From positions 496,001-560,000 of the forward strand of contig CAWEVL010000009.1 of NCBI GenBank assembly GCA_963812525.1: 64,000 bases of DNA, in the 5' to 3' direction. The position numbers were made by a program, and so were the translations under genes. Each line of letters starts with the position of its first letter. The stretch's first letter is position 1. This document shows, piece after piece, positions 9,221 through 18,358 of this stretch. Below the pieces are notes generated by a model. It saw only the letters and a list, made by a program, of their open reading frames with translations. It did no database searches and was not told the DNA's origin. This DNA comes from Bog-756 sp963812525 (lineage in GTDB: Bacteria; Actinomycetota; Acidimicrobiia; Acidimicrobiales; RAAP-2).

Positions 9221-9249
9221 AGAGTAATCACCGGCTCTCACCGGTGCAA
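9221..9249 (-). promoter_or_regulatory. Putative whiB1 promoter (TTGCAC-17-TACTCT)
   Basis: On the minus strand, TTGCAC (9249-9244) and TACTCT (9226-9221) are 17 bases apart. A start near 9214 would give a 90-base leader containing the CRP palindrome, which in this geometry would favour roadblock or repression. A second weak -10 (GACTCT, 9154-9149) lies after the palindrome. Confidence 0.45.
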
Positions 9250-9329
9250 CCGGTTCCTCAGGGAAATACGCCCCTGATCTGCCCCACCATGCGGCCCGGC
9301 GACGGCGAGTCCGAGGAGGATCGGGAGCG

Positions 9330-10031
9330 ATGACGGCACCGGCGATCCACGCCCACCGGGGCAGTCCCGATCCGGCCGCGGGGATTCGGGAGAACACGCT
9401 GGAGGCCTTCATCCGGGCCCGGCTCCTCGGGGCCGACGGGGTCGAACTGGACGTGCGGAGGACCAGGGACGGGACCCTGGTCGTCCACCACGATCCCGAG
9501 ATCCGGGGCCTGGGGCCCCTCCACGAGCTGGTGTCGGACCGGCTCCCGGGGTCGGTGGCGTTGCTGTCGGCGGCCCTCGACGCCTGTGATGGCCTCGATG
9601 TCAACATCGAGCTCAAGAACCTGCCCGGCGAGGCGGGATTCGACGACGAGGAGGTCATGGCCCGGGAGGTGGCCGACCTGGTGGTGGCCTCGGGCCGGGA
9701 GGACTCGGTGGTCATGTCCTCGTTCTGGCCCGGCTCACTGGACGCCGTCCGTGAACGCCAGCCCAGGCTGGCCACCGGGCTGCTGGTGGCCAGCTGGTTC
9801 GAGCCGGCCGCCTGCGTGCCCCTGGCCATCGAGCACGGGTGCCGGGCGCTCCATCCGCACGTCTCCCTGCTCGACGAGTCGCTGATGGACGGGGCCCGCG
9901 ATGCCGGGTTGGCGGTGTCGACGTGGACGGTCAACCGCCGGTCCCTCATCCGGTCGGCCATGGCGCTCGGGGTCGACACGGTGATCACCGACGACGTGAC
10001 CCTGGCCCTCGCCGCCGTGGGCCGGTCCTGA
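9330..10031 (+). CDS. Glycerophosphodiester phosphodiesterase
   Basis: A 233-residue TIM-barrel GDPD enzyme that cleaves glycerophosphodiesters to glycerol-3-phosphate and an alcohol. Motifs are IHAHRGS with ENTLEAF, ADGVELDVRRTRDG, VVHHDPEI (catalytic His), VNIELKN and the C-terminal TWTVN and GVDTVITDD. No signal peptide is present, so it is cytoplasmic (UgpQ-like). The ATG follows GAGGAGGATCGG, a good ribosome site. It diverges from whiB1. No glycerol transport gene lies nearby. Confidence 0.85.
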   Translation: MTAPAIHAHRGSPDPAAGIRENTLEAFIRARLLGADGVELDVRRTRDGTLVVHHDPEIRGLGPLHELVSDRLPGSVALLSAALDACDGLDVNIELKNLPGEAGFDDEEVMAREVADLVVASGREDSVVMSSFWPGSLDAVRERQPRLATGLLVASWFEPAACVPLAIEHGCRALHPHVSLLDESLMDGARDAGLAVSTWTVNRRSLIRSAMALGVDTVITDDVTLALAAVGRS

Positions 10032-10127
10032 CCTGGACCATCAGCGGGCCCCGGGATCGCGGGCGTCCTGACCAGGCAGGACGGCCCGATTGGTCGAAGG
10101 CCCGAATTTCAACAACAATGCACGCCC

Positions 10128-10907
10128 ATGAACGTCGTTGTCTGTGTGAAGCAGATCCCCGATCCCGCCGCCCCCGGCGCTTTGGATCCGGGGACAAAGA
10201 ACCTTGTCCGAGAGGGAAAACTCATCCTGGACGATTCCGACGCCTACGGCGTCGAGATGGCCCTCCAGCTCGCCGATGCCGCCGGGGGCGGTGAGGTGAC
10301 CCTGGTGTCGATGGCACCCAACGGTGAGACCTCGGGACTGCGCACGGCGTTGGCCATGGGGGCGGCCAAGGCCATCCTGATCAGTGACGACTCCCTGGCC
10401 GGGACCGATGCGCTGGGGACGGCCAAGGTGCTGGCCGCCGCCATCAAGCGGGCCGAGCCCGACCTCGTCCTGGCCGCCACCGAGTCGACGGACGGCTACA
10501 CCGGGACCACTCCGGTCCAGGTGGCCGAGCTGCTGGGCCTGCCGTCGGTGACCTTCGCCAAGAAGGTGGAGGTCAGCGGTGACTCGGTCAAGGTGGAGCG
10601 GCAGACCGAGGCCGGGTACGACGAGGTCGAGAGCCCACTCCCCGCCGTGGTCACCGTCACCGCCGGCGTGGTGGAGCCGCGCTACCCGTCCTTCAAGGGG
10701 ATCATGGCGGCCAAGTCGAAGCCGGTGGAGACCCTCACCGTCGCCGACCTGGGGCTCGATGGCAACCAGGTCGGCGCGGCCGGCGCCCGTCAGGAGGTCA
10801 CCGACGTGGCCGATGCCGACGCCCGGACGGCCGGTGAGATCGTCGTCGACGAGGGCGACGGTTACACGCGGGTCATCGAATTCCTCGAGCAGCTGAAGGT
10901 CCTCTAG
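10128..10907 (+). CDS. etfB: Electron transfer flavoprotein, beta subunit
   Basis: 259 residues, normal length for EtfB. It starts MNVVVCVKQIPDP and contains the AMP-binding TESTDGYTG region and the ETF beta signature around VESPLPAVVTVTAGVVEPRYPS. EtfB with EtfA accepts electrons from acyl-CoA dehydrogenases (one is encoded at 61310) and passes them to ETF-quinone oxidoreductase. The ATG has no ribosome site; AACAAT lies eight bases before it, so this mRNA may be leaderless. etfA follows after 23 bp. Confidence 0.92.
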   Translation: MNVVVCVKQIPDPAAPGALDPGTKNLVREGKLILDDSDAYGVEMALQLADAAGGGEVTLVSMAPNGETSGLRTALAMGAAKAILISDDSLAGTDALGTAKVLAAAIKRAEPDLVLAATESTDGYTGTTPVQVAELLGLPSVTFAKKVEVSGDSVKVERQTEAGYDEVESPLPAVVTVTAGVVEPRYPSFKGIMAAKSKPVETLTVADLGLDGNQVGAAGARQEVTDVADADARTAGEIVVDEGDGYTRVIEFLEQLKVL

Positions 10908-10930
10908 GGCCGGTAGGAGAACAAGCACAC

Positions 10931-11903
10931 ATGTCTGTCGACAAGATCTGGGTCCTCGCCGAAGTGGCGGACGGAGCCCCCATCACCACCTCGCTCGAAC
11001 TGATCACCGCCGCCCGTGAGCTGGGGGGCACGGTGGAAGCCGTGGCCTACGGCGACGACACCGCCTCGGTGGCCGGCACGCTGGGCGAGTACGGCGTGAC
11101 CACCGTCCACGACGTCGGCGACCTGGGCGGGTCACTGCCCGGCGTCCCGGTCTCGGCCGCCATCGCCGCCGCCGTGGCCGCCGGCTCCGGTCCGGACGCC
11201 ATCCTGTTCCCCGCCACCTACGACGGCCGGGACATCGCCGGGCGACTGTCGGTGAAGCTCGACCGTCCCGTCCTCACCAACGTGGTCGACCTGTCGGCCG
11301 GCGACGGCGGGCTGGTGTCCCAGCACGCCATCTTCGGCGGCAGCCAGATGCTCTCGGCCCGCTTCACCGGTGAGGGCCCGCAGATCTTCGTGGTCCGGGC
11401 CAAGTCCTTCGCCGCCGAGCCCTCGGGCGGGGCGCGCGGCGGCCGTGGTGGCCGCTCCGGCACCGGACACCGGGGCCACCAACGCCGCCAAGATCGTGGC
11501 CCGGCACGTGGAGGAGCGGACCGGTCCGAAGCTGGACGAGGCCAACGTGGTGGTCTCCGGGGGGCGTGGTCTGGGCGAGAAGGACCAGTACGCCCTCATC
11601 GAGGAGCTGGCCAACCTGCTGAAGGGGGCGGCCGGCGCCAGCCGGGCCATCGTGGATGCCGGTTGGGTCCCCTACTCCCACCAGGTGGGGCAGACCGGCA
11701 AGACCGTCAAGCCGACCGTGTACGTGGCCTGCGGCATCTCCGGTGCCACCCAGCACCTGGTGGGGATGAAGAACTCGAAGAACATCGTGGCCATCAACAA
11801 GGACCAGGACGCCCCCATCTTCTCGGTGGCCGACCTCGGGATCGTGGGCGACGTGCACAAGGTCCTGCCGCAGCTGATCGAAGCCCTGAAGGCGCGGGGC
11901 TGA
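10931..11903 (+). CDS. etfA: Electron transfer flavoprotein, alpha subunit, one apparent frameshift
   Basis: The N-terminal half (to about residue 168) reads from the ATG at 10931, which follows AGGAGA. The FAD-binding half continues in the +1 frame: DTGATNAAKIVARHVEERT, VVSGGRGLGEKDQYALIE, GASRAIVDAGWVPY, GQTGKTVKPTVYVACGISG and AINKDQDAPIFSVADLG. The break lies in the GC run near 11428-11445, with one base too many. All family motifs survive across the join, giving about 323 residues, the usual EtfA length. Because the partner is intact and the break is in a homopolymer-like GC tract, I infer a sequencing error. Confidence 0.88.
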
Positions 11904-12100
11904 CCCTGGCCCCCGGGCCCGCCCCGGCCCGCTGACCGGCCCCGCCGGCGGCCCCGGGTGTGGCTCGGCGGCGGCGGGTGCCGTCGTTCCGGCGCCCCTC
12001 GGCGATCACGGGCCGTGCACAGCAGGACAGGTAATGTCCGGGCACATGACGTCTGGCGCGTCATGACCCGCCCAGCCCCTCCCGACTGCCGATAGGCCAC

Positions 12101-13528
12101 GTGCTCTTTCCCACGATCGACTTCGCCATCTTCTTCGCCGTGGTCTACACGGTGCAGTGGCTCCTGAACCCGTATCCCGGGCCGTGGAAGGCGTTCATGA
12201 TCGTGGCCAGCTACTTCTTCTACGCCTGGTGGGACTGGCGGTTCATCTTCCTGCTGGCGGCGTCGACGGTCATCGCCCAGGTCGGGGGGAGGGTCGTCCA
12301 CCGGGCCGAGGGAACCACCCACCGGCGGATCGCCCTGTGGGGCACGCTGGCCGGCCTGGTCGGACTCCTGGCCTGGTTCAAGTACTACGGATTCCTGGCC
12401 GTGAACCTGGACAACGCCTTCCACCTGGTGGGACTGGGCCGACCGCTTCCCTTGCTGGCCGTCACGCTGCCCGTGGGCATCTCCTTCTTCACCTTCATGG
12501 CCATCAGCTACGTGGTGGACATCTACCGGGGGATCCTGAAGCCGGCCCGGGCCATCGACACCGCCGTGTACCTCGCCTTCTTCCCCCACCTGGTCGCCGG
12601 ACCGATCGTTCGGGGGACCGAGCTGCTGCCCCAGATCCGGCGCCGGCGGGACGAGCTCCACATCGACTACGTCGAGGCCTGCTGGCTGATCGCCGCCGGC
12701 CTGGCCAAGAAGGTGGTGCTCTCGTCCTACCTCGCCACCTACGTCGTCGACCCGGTGTTCGCCGACCCGCGCCAGCACTCCGCGCTCGAGGTGCTGTTCG
12801 CCATCTACGGCTACGCCGTCCAGATCTACGCCGACTTCAGCGGCTACACCGACATCGCCATCGGTATCGCCCTGCTGATGGGGTTCCAGTTCCCCCAGAA
12901 CTTCCGGCGTCCCTACAGCGCGATCAATCTGCAGGACTTCTGGCGGAGGTGGCACATCACCCTGTCCTTCTGGTTGCGCGACTACCTCTACATCCCGCTG
13001 GGCGGCAACCGGGGCAGTGAGTGGCGGATCTCGCTGAACATCCTGATCACCATGCTCCTCGGCGGGCTCTGGCACGGGGCGGCCTGGACGTTCGTCGCCT
13101 GGGGGCTCTACCACGGGATCGGACAGGTGATCGGCCGCCGCCGCCGCAGCCGCCGCGCCGCGCTGGGGCTGCCGCTCGACCCGGTCGGCCGTCGGCGGGT
13201 CGCATGGGCTCGCTTCGTGACCTTCCAGCTGGTGTGCCTGGGTTGGCTCTTCTTCCGGGCCGACACCCTGGGCACGGTGTGGGCCATGCTGCTGCGCCTG
13301 GTGGACGGCTGGGGCGAGGCTTCGCCTCTGGTCACCCCGCTGGCCCTCCTGGCCATCGCCGCGGGCATCGGGAGCCAGTACATCCCCGACCACTGGCTCG
13401 ACCGGGTCAAGTCGGTCTTCGCCGACCGCCGTCCGGTCCTGCAGGGGGGCATACTTGGTCTGGTGCTCCTGGTCATCACCACCCTGGGTCCACAGGGCGT
13501 GGCTCCGTTCATCTACTACCGGTTCTGA
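12101..13528 (+). CDS. MBOAT-family membrane O-acyltransferase (AlgI/PatA-like)
   Basis: 475 residues, about ten hydrophobic segments. Family hallmarks are YFFYAWWDWRF, FKYYGFLAVNLD, LPVGISFFTFMAISYVVD, the QDFWRRWHITLSFWLRDYL block and LWHGAAWTFVAWG with the catalytic His. These transferases move acetyl groups across the membrane onto a polysaccharide or cell-wall acceptor. The next gene encodes an SGNH protein 12 bp away, the usual partner that completes the transfer outside, so an envelope-glycan O-acetylation pair is the best reading. The GTG at 12101 opens the first transmembrane helix; no clear ribosome site is seen. Confidence 0.85.
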   Translation: MLFPTIDFAIFFAVVYTVQWLLNPYPGPWKAFMIVASYFFYAWWDWRFIFLLAASTVIAQVGGRVVHRAEGTTHRRIALWGTLAGLVGLLAWFKYYGFLAVNLDNAFHLVGLGRPLPLLAVTLPVGISFFTFMAISYVVDIYRGILKPARAIDTAVYLAFFPHLVAGPIVRGTELLPQIRRRRDELHIDYVEACWLIAAGLAKKVVLSSYLATYVVDPVFADPRQHSALEVLFAIYGYAVQIYADFSGYTDIAIGIALLMGFQFPQNFRRPYSAINLQDFWRRWHITLSFWLRDYLYIPLGGNRGSEWRISLNILITMLLGGLWHGAAWTFVAWGLYHGIGQVIGRRRRSRRAALGLPLDPVGRRRVAWARFVTFQLVCLGWLFFRADTLGTVWAMLLRLVDGWGEASPLVTPLALLAIAAGIGSQYIPDHWLDRVKSVFADRRPVLQGGILGLVLLVITTLGPQGVAPFIYYRF

Positions 13529-13540
13529 CTTCCAGCGAAC

Positions 13541-14680
13541 ATGCCCTCCACCTCGCCACCGTCGACCACCGATCCCGCGCCCGGTGCGGCAACCGGTTCT
13601 GGGTCCTCGGGCTCGAGGTGGAGTGAGGCCGGGCCGGGTGGGGCGGGGGAACAGAGGTGGCTGCGCTCGGGGACCCGACCCGGTGTCCCGTGGACCCGGA
13701 TGCTCTTCATCGGTCTGGTGTGCTTCGGGGTGTGGCTGCTGCTCGACGCACCGAGTCTCCAGCGGTCGGCCACGGTGTCGCCCCTGGGCGCCCGCCGGAC
13801 GGTCTCGTTGGACATCGTCGGCCCGATCGCCGCGTTGAGCCGGACGGTAGGGCTGTCCCACGTGGTGGGCGGGACGGACGCCGCGTTGGGCCGGACCGCC
13901 GGAGGTGGTCCGTCCCTGGCCGCGGCGGCACCCGGCCGGGAACCGTCGCGACCGCCGCCTCGCCCGGGCAGCCTGCCGCCGGGCGCCACGACCACCACGA
14001 CCACACTGCCGGCCCTCGACCGGGCTCCCACCGCGGCCGCCCCGTTGCGGGTGCTGATGGTCGGTGACTCGATCGGACTGGATCTCGGCCAACCGTTGGT
14101 CAGCGACCTGGCCGCCACCGGGGTGGCGACGGCCACGCTCGACGGGCGGGTCGACACCGGGCTGTCCCGGCCCGACTACTTCGACTGGCCCGCGGAGCTC
14201 CGGGTGGACATGGCCAACGACCAGCCCCGGTTGGTCGTGGTGATGATGGGGGCCAACGATCCCCAGTCCCTGGTGGGTCCGGACGGCAGCATCCCCTATG
14301 GCTCGCCGGCGTGGAGCGCCGCCTACGGCCAGCGGGTGGGGGCTCTGATCGACGAGGCCAACACGGCCGGGGCCCACGTCCTGTGGGTGGGGATGCCCCC
14401 TATGGCCGGGGCCCAACTGAACGGCCAGATGCAGGTGCTCAACGGCATCGTGCAGCAGCAGGTGGCGGCGCGGCCGGGCAAGGCCTCCTACGTGGCATCG
14501 GCCGCCTCGCTCGCCGATGCCCAGGGGAACTTCACCGCCTATCTCCCGAACAGCTCGGGGGCGGAAGTGAACATCCGGACCCCCGACGGCATCCATCTTG
14601 CCCCCGGAGGGGGGGAGCGCCTGTCCCAGGCGGTCATCGAATCGATCCGAACCAAATTGCACATCGCGCTGCCTTACTAG
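13541..14680 (+). CDS. Membrane-anchored SGNH/GDSL hydrolase (DUF459)
   Basis: 379 residues. A cytoplasmic Ser/Gly/Pro-rich stretch (1-50) leads to one transmembrane helix (MLFIGLVCFGVWLLL), a Pro/Thr-rich linker (about 130-165) and the SGNH domain. Catalytic blocks are VGDSIGLDLG (Ser), MMGANDPQ (Asn) and TPDGIHLAPGG (Asp/His). The topology puts the catalytic domain outside the membrane, next to the MBOAT partner's product, consistent with acetyl transfer to or removal from an exported glycan. DUF459 proteins with MBOAT neighbours are common in Actinobacteria. Confidence 0.82.
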   Translation: MPSTSPPSTTDPAPGAATGSGSSGSRWSEAGPGGAGEQRWLRSGTRPGVPWTRMLFIGLVCFGVWLLLDAPSLQRSATVSPLGARRTVSLDIVGPIAALSRTVGLSHVVGGTDAALGRTAGGGPSLAAAAPGREPSRPPPRPGSLPPGATTTTTTLPALDRAPTAAAPLRVLMVGDSIGLDLGQPLVSDLAATGVATATLDGRVDTGLSRPDYFDWPAELRVDMANDQPRLVVVMMGANDPQSLVGPDGSIPYGSPAWSAAYGQRVGALIDEANTAGAHVLWVGMPPMAGAQLNGQMQVLNGIVQQQVAARPGKASYVASAASLADAQGNFTAYLPNSSGAEVNIRTPDGIHLAPGGGERLSQAVIESIRTKLHIALPY

Positions 14681-14709
14681 GAGGTGAGCGGGGGGCGCCG
14701 CGCCTCGAC

Positions 14710-16098
14710 TCACTCCTCCTGTCGGTGCCGCGGTCGGCGGGCGGGCGGGGGCGGTGGGGTCTCGATCTTGCGTCTCCGCGCGGCTCGTTTGGGGACCACC
14801 GGGGTCTCGGGCGGGACCCACTGCCACTTGCCGGGCCCTCCGAGCAGCCGGAACCCCTGGTGGGTCCGGAGCTGGTGGTGGCGGTGGCACAGTCGGGCCA
14901 GGTTGGCCAGGGTGGTGGGCCCGCCCTTGGCGTAGTCGGTGACCCAGTGGTCGTTCTCCAGTCCCAGGCGTGCGTCACAGCCCGGGACGACGCACCGCGA
15001 GTCCCGTTCGAGGAGGGCCGCCCGGATGGACCGGGGCAGGTGGCGGCCGGGCGAGTAGACCGTCGTGACGTCCACCCCGTCGGTGATGACCAGATGGGTG
15101 AGGGCGGCTCCGAGCTGGGCGATGGCCGTCTCGACGGGAACCGGTCCGACGCCGGGGACCTCGCACAGCTCGTCGCCCTCGGTCCGGCCGCGGCGCAGGG
15201 CGTTGAGGTCGGCCCGGACGACCAGCTGGGCCCGGGGGTCGGGGGCGCGGTCGCCGGTGGCCGGGTGAGGAGAGCCCTTGGGGCCGAGGATGCCCTTCCC
15301 GGTGAGGAGAGCCACCAGGGCGTCGGCCCGGTAGGCATCCGGGGTCTCGTAGGCACCCGTCCTCCGGGCCTGCTGGAAGTACCGGTGCGCCTGGGCCTCC
15401 AGGGCGCTGAGCACCCGGGACCCCGCCTCAGGGGCGAGCACGGCCTGCAGACAGAACGCCCCGTCGTCGTCGGTGAAGCTCCGACACCGGCGGTTGGCGT
15501 GCAGGCGGCGGGCGTGACCGGCCTGGTCCTCGGCCGACCGGCCCTGGGCCTTGGCCCGCTGGCAACGGTCCTTCAGCCCGGGCAGCGTGTCGGTCTCGGC
15601 CGTCTTGACCAGGTCGGCTTCCCGGCCCGGATTGATCCTGGCCGCCTCGGAGACCAGGGAGGCCCGTCTCCGGGAGAGCTTCCCCCGGCGGAAGGAGTTC
15701 TCCAGGTCGGGCTGATCGGCCAGCTGTTGGCCGAGCCGGATGAGCCCCTTGGCCTCGCCGAGGGACTCCCCGGTCTGGGCGGCCAGCAGTTCCGCCGCCG
15801 AGCGGTGGCCGGTGCGTACATGGAGGTTCCCCTTGGCCACCCGGGCCGCCGTCAGGGTCCGGGCCGCCGTCACCACCCGTTCGTGCCGGGTCAGCCGGTC
15901 GAGCACCTCGGCGCCGTCCTCGGCCGAGTAGCGGCCCGGGTCGTAGGCGGCGATCCAGGTATCCACCGCATCGAGATGGGCGAACAGGTCCCGCGCCCGA
16001 CTGTCGTGTCCGGACCCGTCGGTCCCGTCGGTCCGGTCGGACCGGTCGGACCGGTCTGACCTGTCTGAGCGCTCGGCGTGGGTGGCGGTCAGGGCCAT
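14710..16098 (-). CDS. DUF222-HNH endonuclease domain protein (13E12-repeat type)
   Basis: 462 residues from the ATG at 16098, with a DUF222 helical region and a C-terminal HNH module: CVVPGCDARLGLENDHW, then NLARLCHRHHQLRTHQGF. The N-terminus has a short SDR tripeptide run coded by 9-bp direct repeats (16027-16075). These genes are abundant and variable in Actinobacteria (13E12 family of Mycobacterium) and behave like mobile or selfish elements. An ATG at 16146 is in frame; 16098 is preferred because TTCACT lies six bases upstream. No phage or IS genes adjoin it. The actual nuclease target is unknown. Confidence 0.8.
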   Translation of the reverse strand: MALTATHAERSDRSDRSDRSDRTDGTDGSGHDSRARDLFAHLDAVDTWIAAYDPGRYSAEDGAEVLDRLTRHERVVTAARTLTAARVAKGNLHVRTGHRSAAELLAAQTGESLGEAKGLIRLGQQLADQPDLENSFRRGKLSRRRASLVSEAARINPGREADLVKTAETDTLPGLKDRCQRAKAQGRSAEDQAGHARRLHANRRCRSFTDDDGAFCLQAVLAPEAGSRVLSALEAQAHRYFQQARRTGAYETPDAYRADALVALLTGKGILGPKGSPHPATGDRAPDPRAQLVVRADLNALRRGRTEGDELCEVPGVGPVPVETAIAQLGAALTHLVITDGVDVTTVYSPGRHLPRSIRAALLERDSRCVVPGCDARLGLENDHWVTDYAKGGPTTLANLARLCHRHHQLRTHQGFRLLGGPGKWQWVPPETPVVPKRAARRRKIETPPPPPARRPRHRQEE

Positions 16099-16236
16099 GG
16101 AGACAGTGAACCAGAAGGGTGTATCAATGCCCCCCGCTCCCGCCATGGAGCCGTCGGCCAGGCGGCGGCCCGACCAGCGGCGGGAGCCGACGCCGTCACA
16201 CCGGGGACACGGTCACCCAGAAGGGGAACCGACCAC

Positions 16237-17061
16237 TCAGACGAGCGGCCACGGATAGGGCGGCCGGTCACCGAGGGGTTCGGGGAAGGTGCCGGCCCGG
16301 GTCAGCCGGTCGATGCGGTCGATGATGGCGTCCCGTTCGCCGTCGTCGAGCAGGTGGGCCATCTCGTCGGGAAGGCCGGCGGCCAGGCGGCCGAGGTCGG
16401 CGAGCAGGCGGGGGGGGACCGGCTCGTCGGCGAAGTCCCAGATCACCGTGCGCAGCTTGGGCCGGGGATGAAAGCAGAGTCCGTGGTCGATGCCCCACAG
16501 GCGACCGGCCTCCCCCAGCAGGACGTGACCGCTCTTGCGGTCGGCGTTGTTGGCCACGATGTCGAAGGCACACATGGTCACCAGGACGTCTTCGTGTCCC
16601 CCCTGGTCGAGGAGGGTGAAATAGTGCTGCTCGTAGTCGGCGGCCACGAAGAGCTGGAGCGAACCGGCGCCGAACGGGCCGTCGTGGCGTACCACGGTGG
16701 GTGGGACGAGCCCCCATCCCAGGGCCTCGGACAGGACGTACGCCGCCACCTCCCGGCGGTAGAGCCCGTCGGGGAAGTCCCATAGCGACTGTTCACCGCG
16801 GGCCGGCTTGTACACGGCGTACAGGGGTGTGGGGGCCGGGTCGGGCTCCCCGGTCGCCGCCCCGCCTCCGGTCGGGCCCCGGCCGCCGGCCGCGGCGCCG
16901 CCTGGCCTGTTCCCACCCTCGGTCCCGCTGCCCTCCAACGCCACCAGAAAGGTGAGGTTGGAGCTCCAGGGCAGGCGGCCCACGACCGCGAGGTCACTCC
17001 GGTGGAGGTACTCGGTGGCCGACTCGAGCCCGGGACCGACCGAAGGGCTCCAGCCGTTCAC
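16237..17061 (-). CDS. SCO1664-family protein (kinase-like fold)
   Basis: 274 residues. Recognisable pieces are YAVYKPARGEQSLWDFP (ATP-site-like Lys), YRREVAAYVLSEALGWGLV, FDIVANNADRKSGHVLL (catalytic-loop-like Asp/Asn) and WGIDHGLCFH (metal-loop-like Asp). Together these resemble a phosphatidylinositol-kinase/HipA-like fold. The function is not established. It is the last gene of a three-gene unit in which each start overlaps the preceding stop (GTGA here). The same trio occurs in M. tuberculosis as Rv2135c-Rv2134c-Rv2133c. A Gly/Ala-rich insertion near residues 45-70 is unusual. Confidence 0.8.
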   Translation of the reverse strand: MNGWSPSVGPGLESATEYLHRSDLAVVGRLPWSSNLTFLVALEGSGTEGGNRPGGAAAGGRGPTGGGAATGEPDPAPTPLYAVYKPARGEQSLWDFPDGLYRREVAAYVLSEALGWGLVPPTVVRHDGPFGAGSLQLFVAADYEQHYFTLLDQGGHEDVLVTMCAFDIVANNADRKSGHVLLGEAGRLWGIDHGLCFHPRPKLRTVIWDFADEPVPPRLLADLGRLAAGLPDEMAHLLDDGERDAIIDRIDRLTRAGTFPEPLGDRPPYPWPLV

Positions 17062-17555
17062 ACTGCCGGCGGTCGGTGGCCGTTGGTCCGTGGGCACTCG
17101 TGTCCCGAGGGGTCGAGGGGCGATCCGCACAGGGGGCAAGGGGGCCGGCCCGACTCGACCAGGCGGGTCGCCTGGATGGCGAAGGCGGCGGCCTGCTCGC
17201 GGGAGATGGACAGCCGGGCGATGGCGCCGGTCTCGTCCTCGGGGACCAGCTCCTCGATGACCAGGACCACCCGGTCTTCGACGTCGTCGTAGGACACCCC
17301 GACCGTGCCCACCACCCAGGCCGGATCGGCCGGCTCCTCCAGCTCGAGCTCCTCGGGCAGGTGGCCGGGGCGGGACTGGTCCCGCACGATGCGGGCCAGA
17401 TAGTCGGCGACCACCGCCACCTGCTGCTTCTCGATCTTGAGGGTCAGGAGGGTGGGCCCCTGCCGGCACTGCAGGAGGAAGAGTCGGTCGCCGACCGGGC
17501 CCACCGTGCCCACCGTGATGCGGTCGGGGGTGGGCAGGTCGTAGCCCTCGCTCAT
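17058..17555 (-). CDS. DUF3090 family protein
   Basis: 165 residues. It starts MSEGYDLPTPDRITVGTVG and includes RLFLLQCRQG, QQVAVVADYLARIV and a C-terminal zinc-ribbon-like CPLCGSPLDPSGHECP. DUF3090 is found almost only in Actinobacteria, always beside the phosphatase and SCO1664 genes. ATGA overlap with the upstream phosphatase and GTGA overlap with the downstream gene show translational coupling and suggest a stoichiometric complex. No activity is known. Confidence 0.88.
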   Translation of the reverse strand: MSEGYDLPTPDRITVGTVGPVGDRLFLLQCRQGPTLLTLKIEKQQVAVVADYLARIVRDQSRPGHLPEELELEEPADPAWVVGTVGVSYDDVEDRVVLVIEELVPEDETGAIARLSISREQAAAFAIQATRLVESGRPPCPLCGSPLDPSGHECPRTNGHRPPAV

Positions 17556-18214
17556 GCGATGGCCAGTTCGCCGAGTGAGCCGGTCGAGTTCACGGTCAGG
17601 ACGTGGGGACCGGACCCGGTGTAGGCCAGGGCCGAGACCGAGCACGGGGAGACGGTGAGCCGCTGGAAGAGGTCGAGGTGGGTGCCGGCGGCCGCGGCCA
17701 CGGCGGCCTTGATCGGATCGGCGTGGGACACCGCCACGATGGTCTCCCCGGGATGGAGCTGGACCAGCCGGCTGATCGCCGAGGTGATGCGGGCCTGCAT
17801 CTCGAGGAACGACTCGCCCCCGGGGAACCGGAACCCGCTGGGCCAGCGCTGCACCTGGGTCCACTCGGGCTTCTTGGCGAGCGCCTTGAGCTGGGCCCCC
17901 GTCCACTGCCCGAAGTCGCACTCGAGGAGTCCGCGTTCGGAGCGGACGCGCAGCCCGAGCTGGCGGGCGATGGGCTTGGCCGTCTCGGCCGTCCGCTCCA
18001 GTGGCGATGCGTAGACGGCCACCGGCCCCGGACGGTCCCCCGCGCCCAGGGCGGCGATCCGCCCGGCGACCGCCTCGGCCTGGGCGTGGCCCTCGTCGGA
18101 CAGATGCAGGCCGCCGGCCCGACCCGGGAGGACCTTGCCGGTGGTCGGCGTCGTGCCGTGGCGGACCAGGAGGACCACGGTGGGTCGTTGGGGAGGGGTC
18201 TTTCGGCTGGCCAC
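17552..18214 (-). CDS. Histidine phosphatase family protein (MSMEG_4193-type)
   Basis: 220 residues with the phospho-His motif LLVRHGTTPTTG, the second-half motif ASPLERTAETA, LLECDFGQW and SHADPIKAAV containing the second catalytic His. It belongs to the phosphoglycerate-mutase superfamily subgroup that heads the conserved actinobacterial trio with DUF3090 and SCO1664. The substrate is unknown. The GTG at 18214 has TACGGT eight bases upstream and no ribosome site. Confidence 0.85.
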   Translation of the reverse strand: MASRKTPPQRPTVVLLVRHGTTPTTGKVLPGRAGGLHLSDEGHAQAEAVAGRIAALGAGDRPGPVAVYASPLERTAETAKPIARQLGLRVRSERGLLECDFGQWTGAQLKALAKKPEWTQVQRWPSGFRFPGGESFLEMQARITSAISRLVQLHPGETIVAVSHADPIKAAVAAAAGTHLDLFQRLTVSPCSVSALAYTGSGPHVLTVNSTGSLGELAIA

Positions 18215-18358
18215 GCCCGTTCACCGTACTCCCTCGACGCCGACTCCAAACCGCCTCCCCGACGCTCGGTCGGCCCGTCGTCGCCGGTCCGGTGCCCGTC
18301 GCCACCAGGCCCGCGACCCGGTCCGCCCTCCTGCTCAAAGGTAGAAGGGCGGACCGGC

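Noticed and set aside
11672..14890. 1072-codon minus-strand ORF
   Set aside because: Shadow of the etfA, MBOAT and SGNH genes; Pro/Arg/Gly/His-rich composition typical of antisense frames in high-GC DNA and no family motif.
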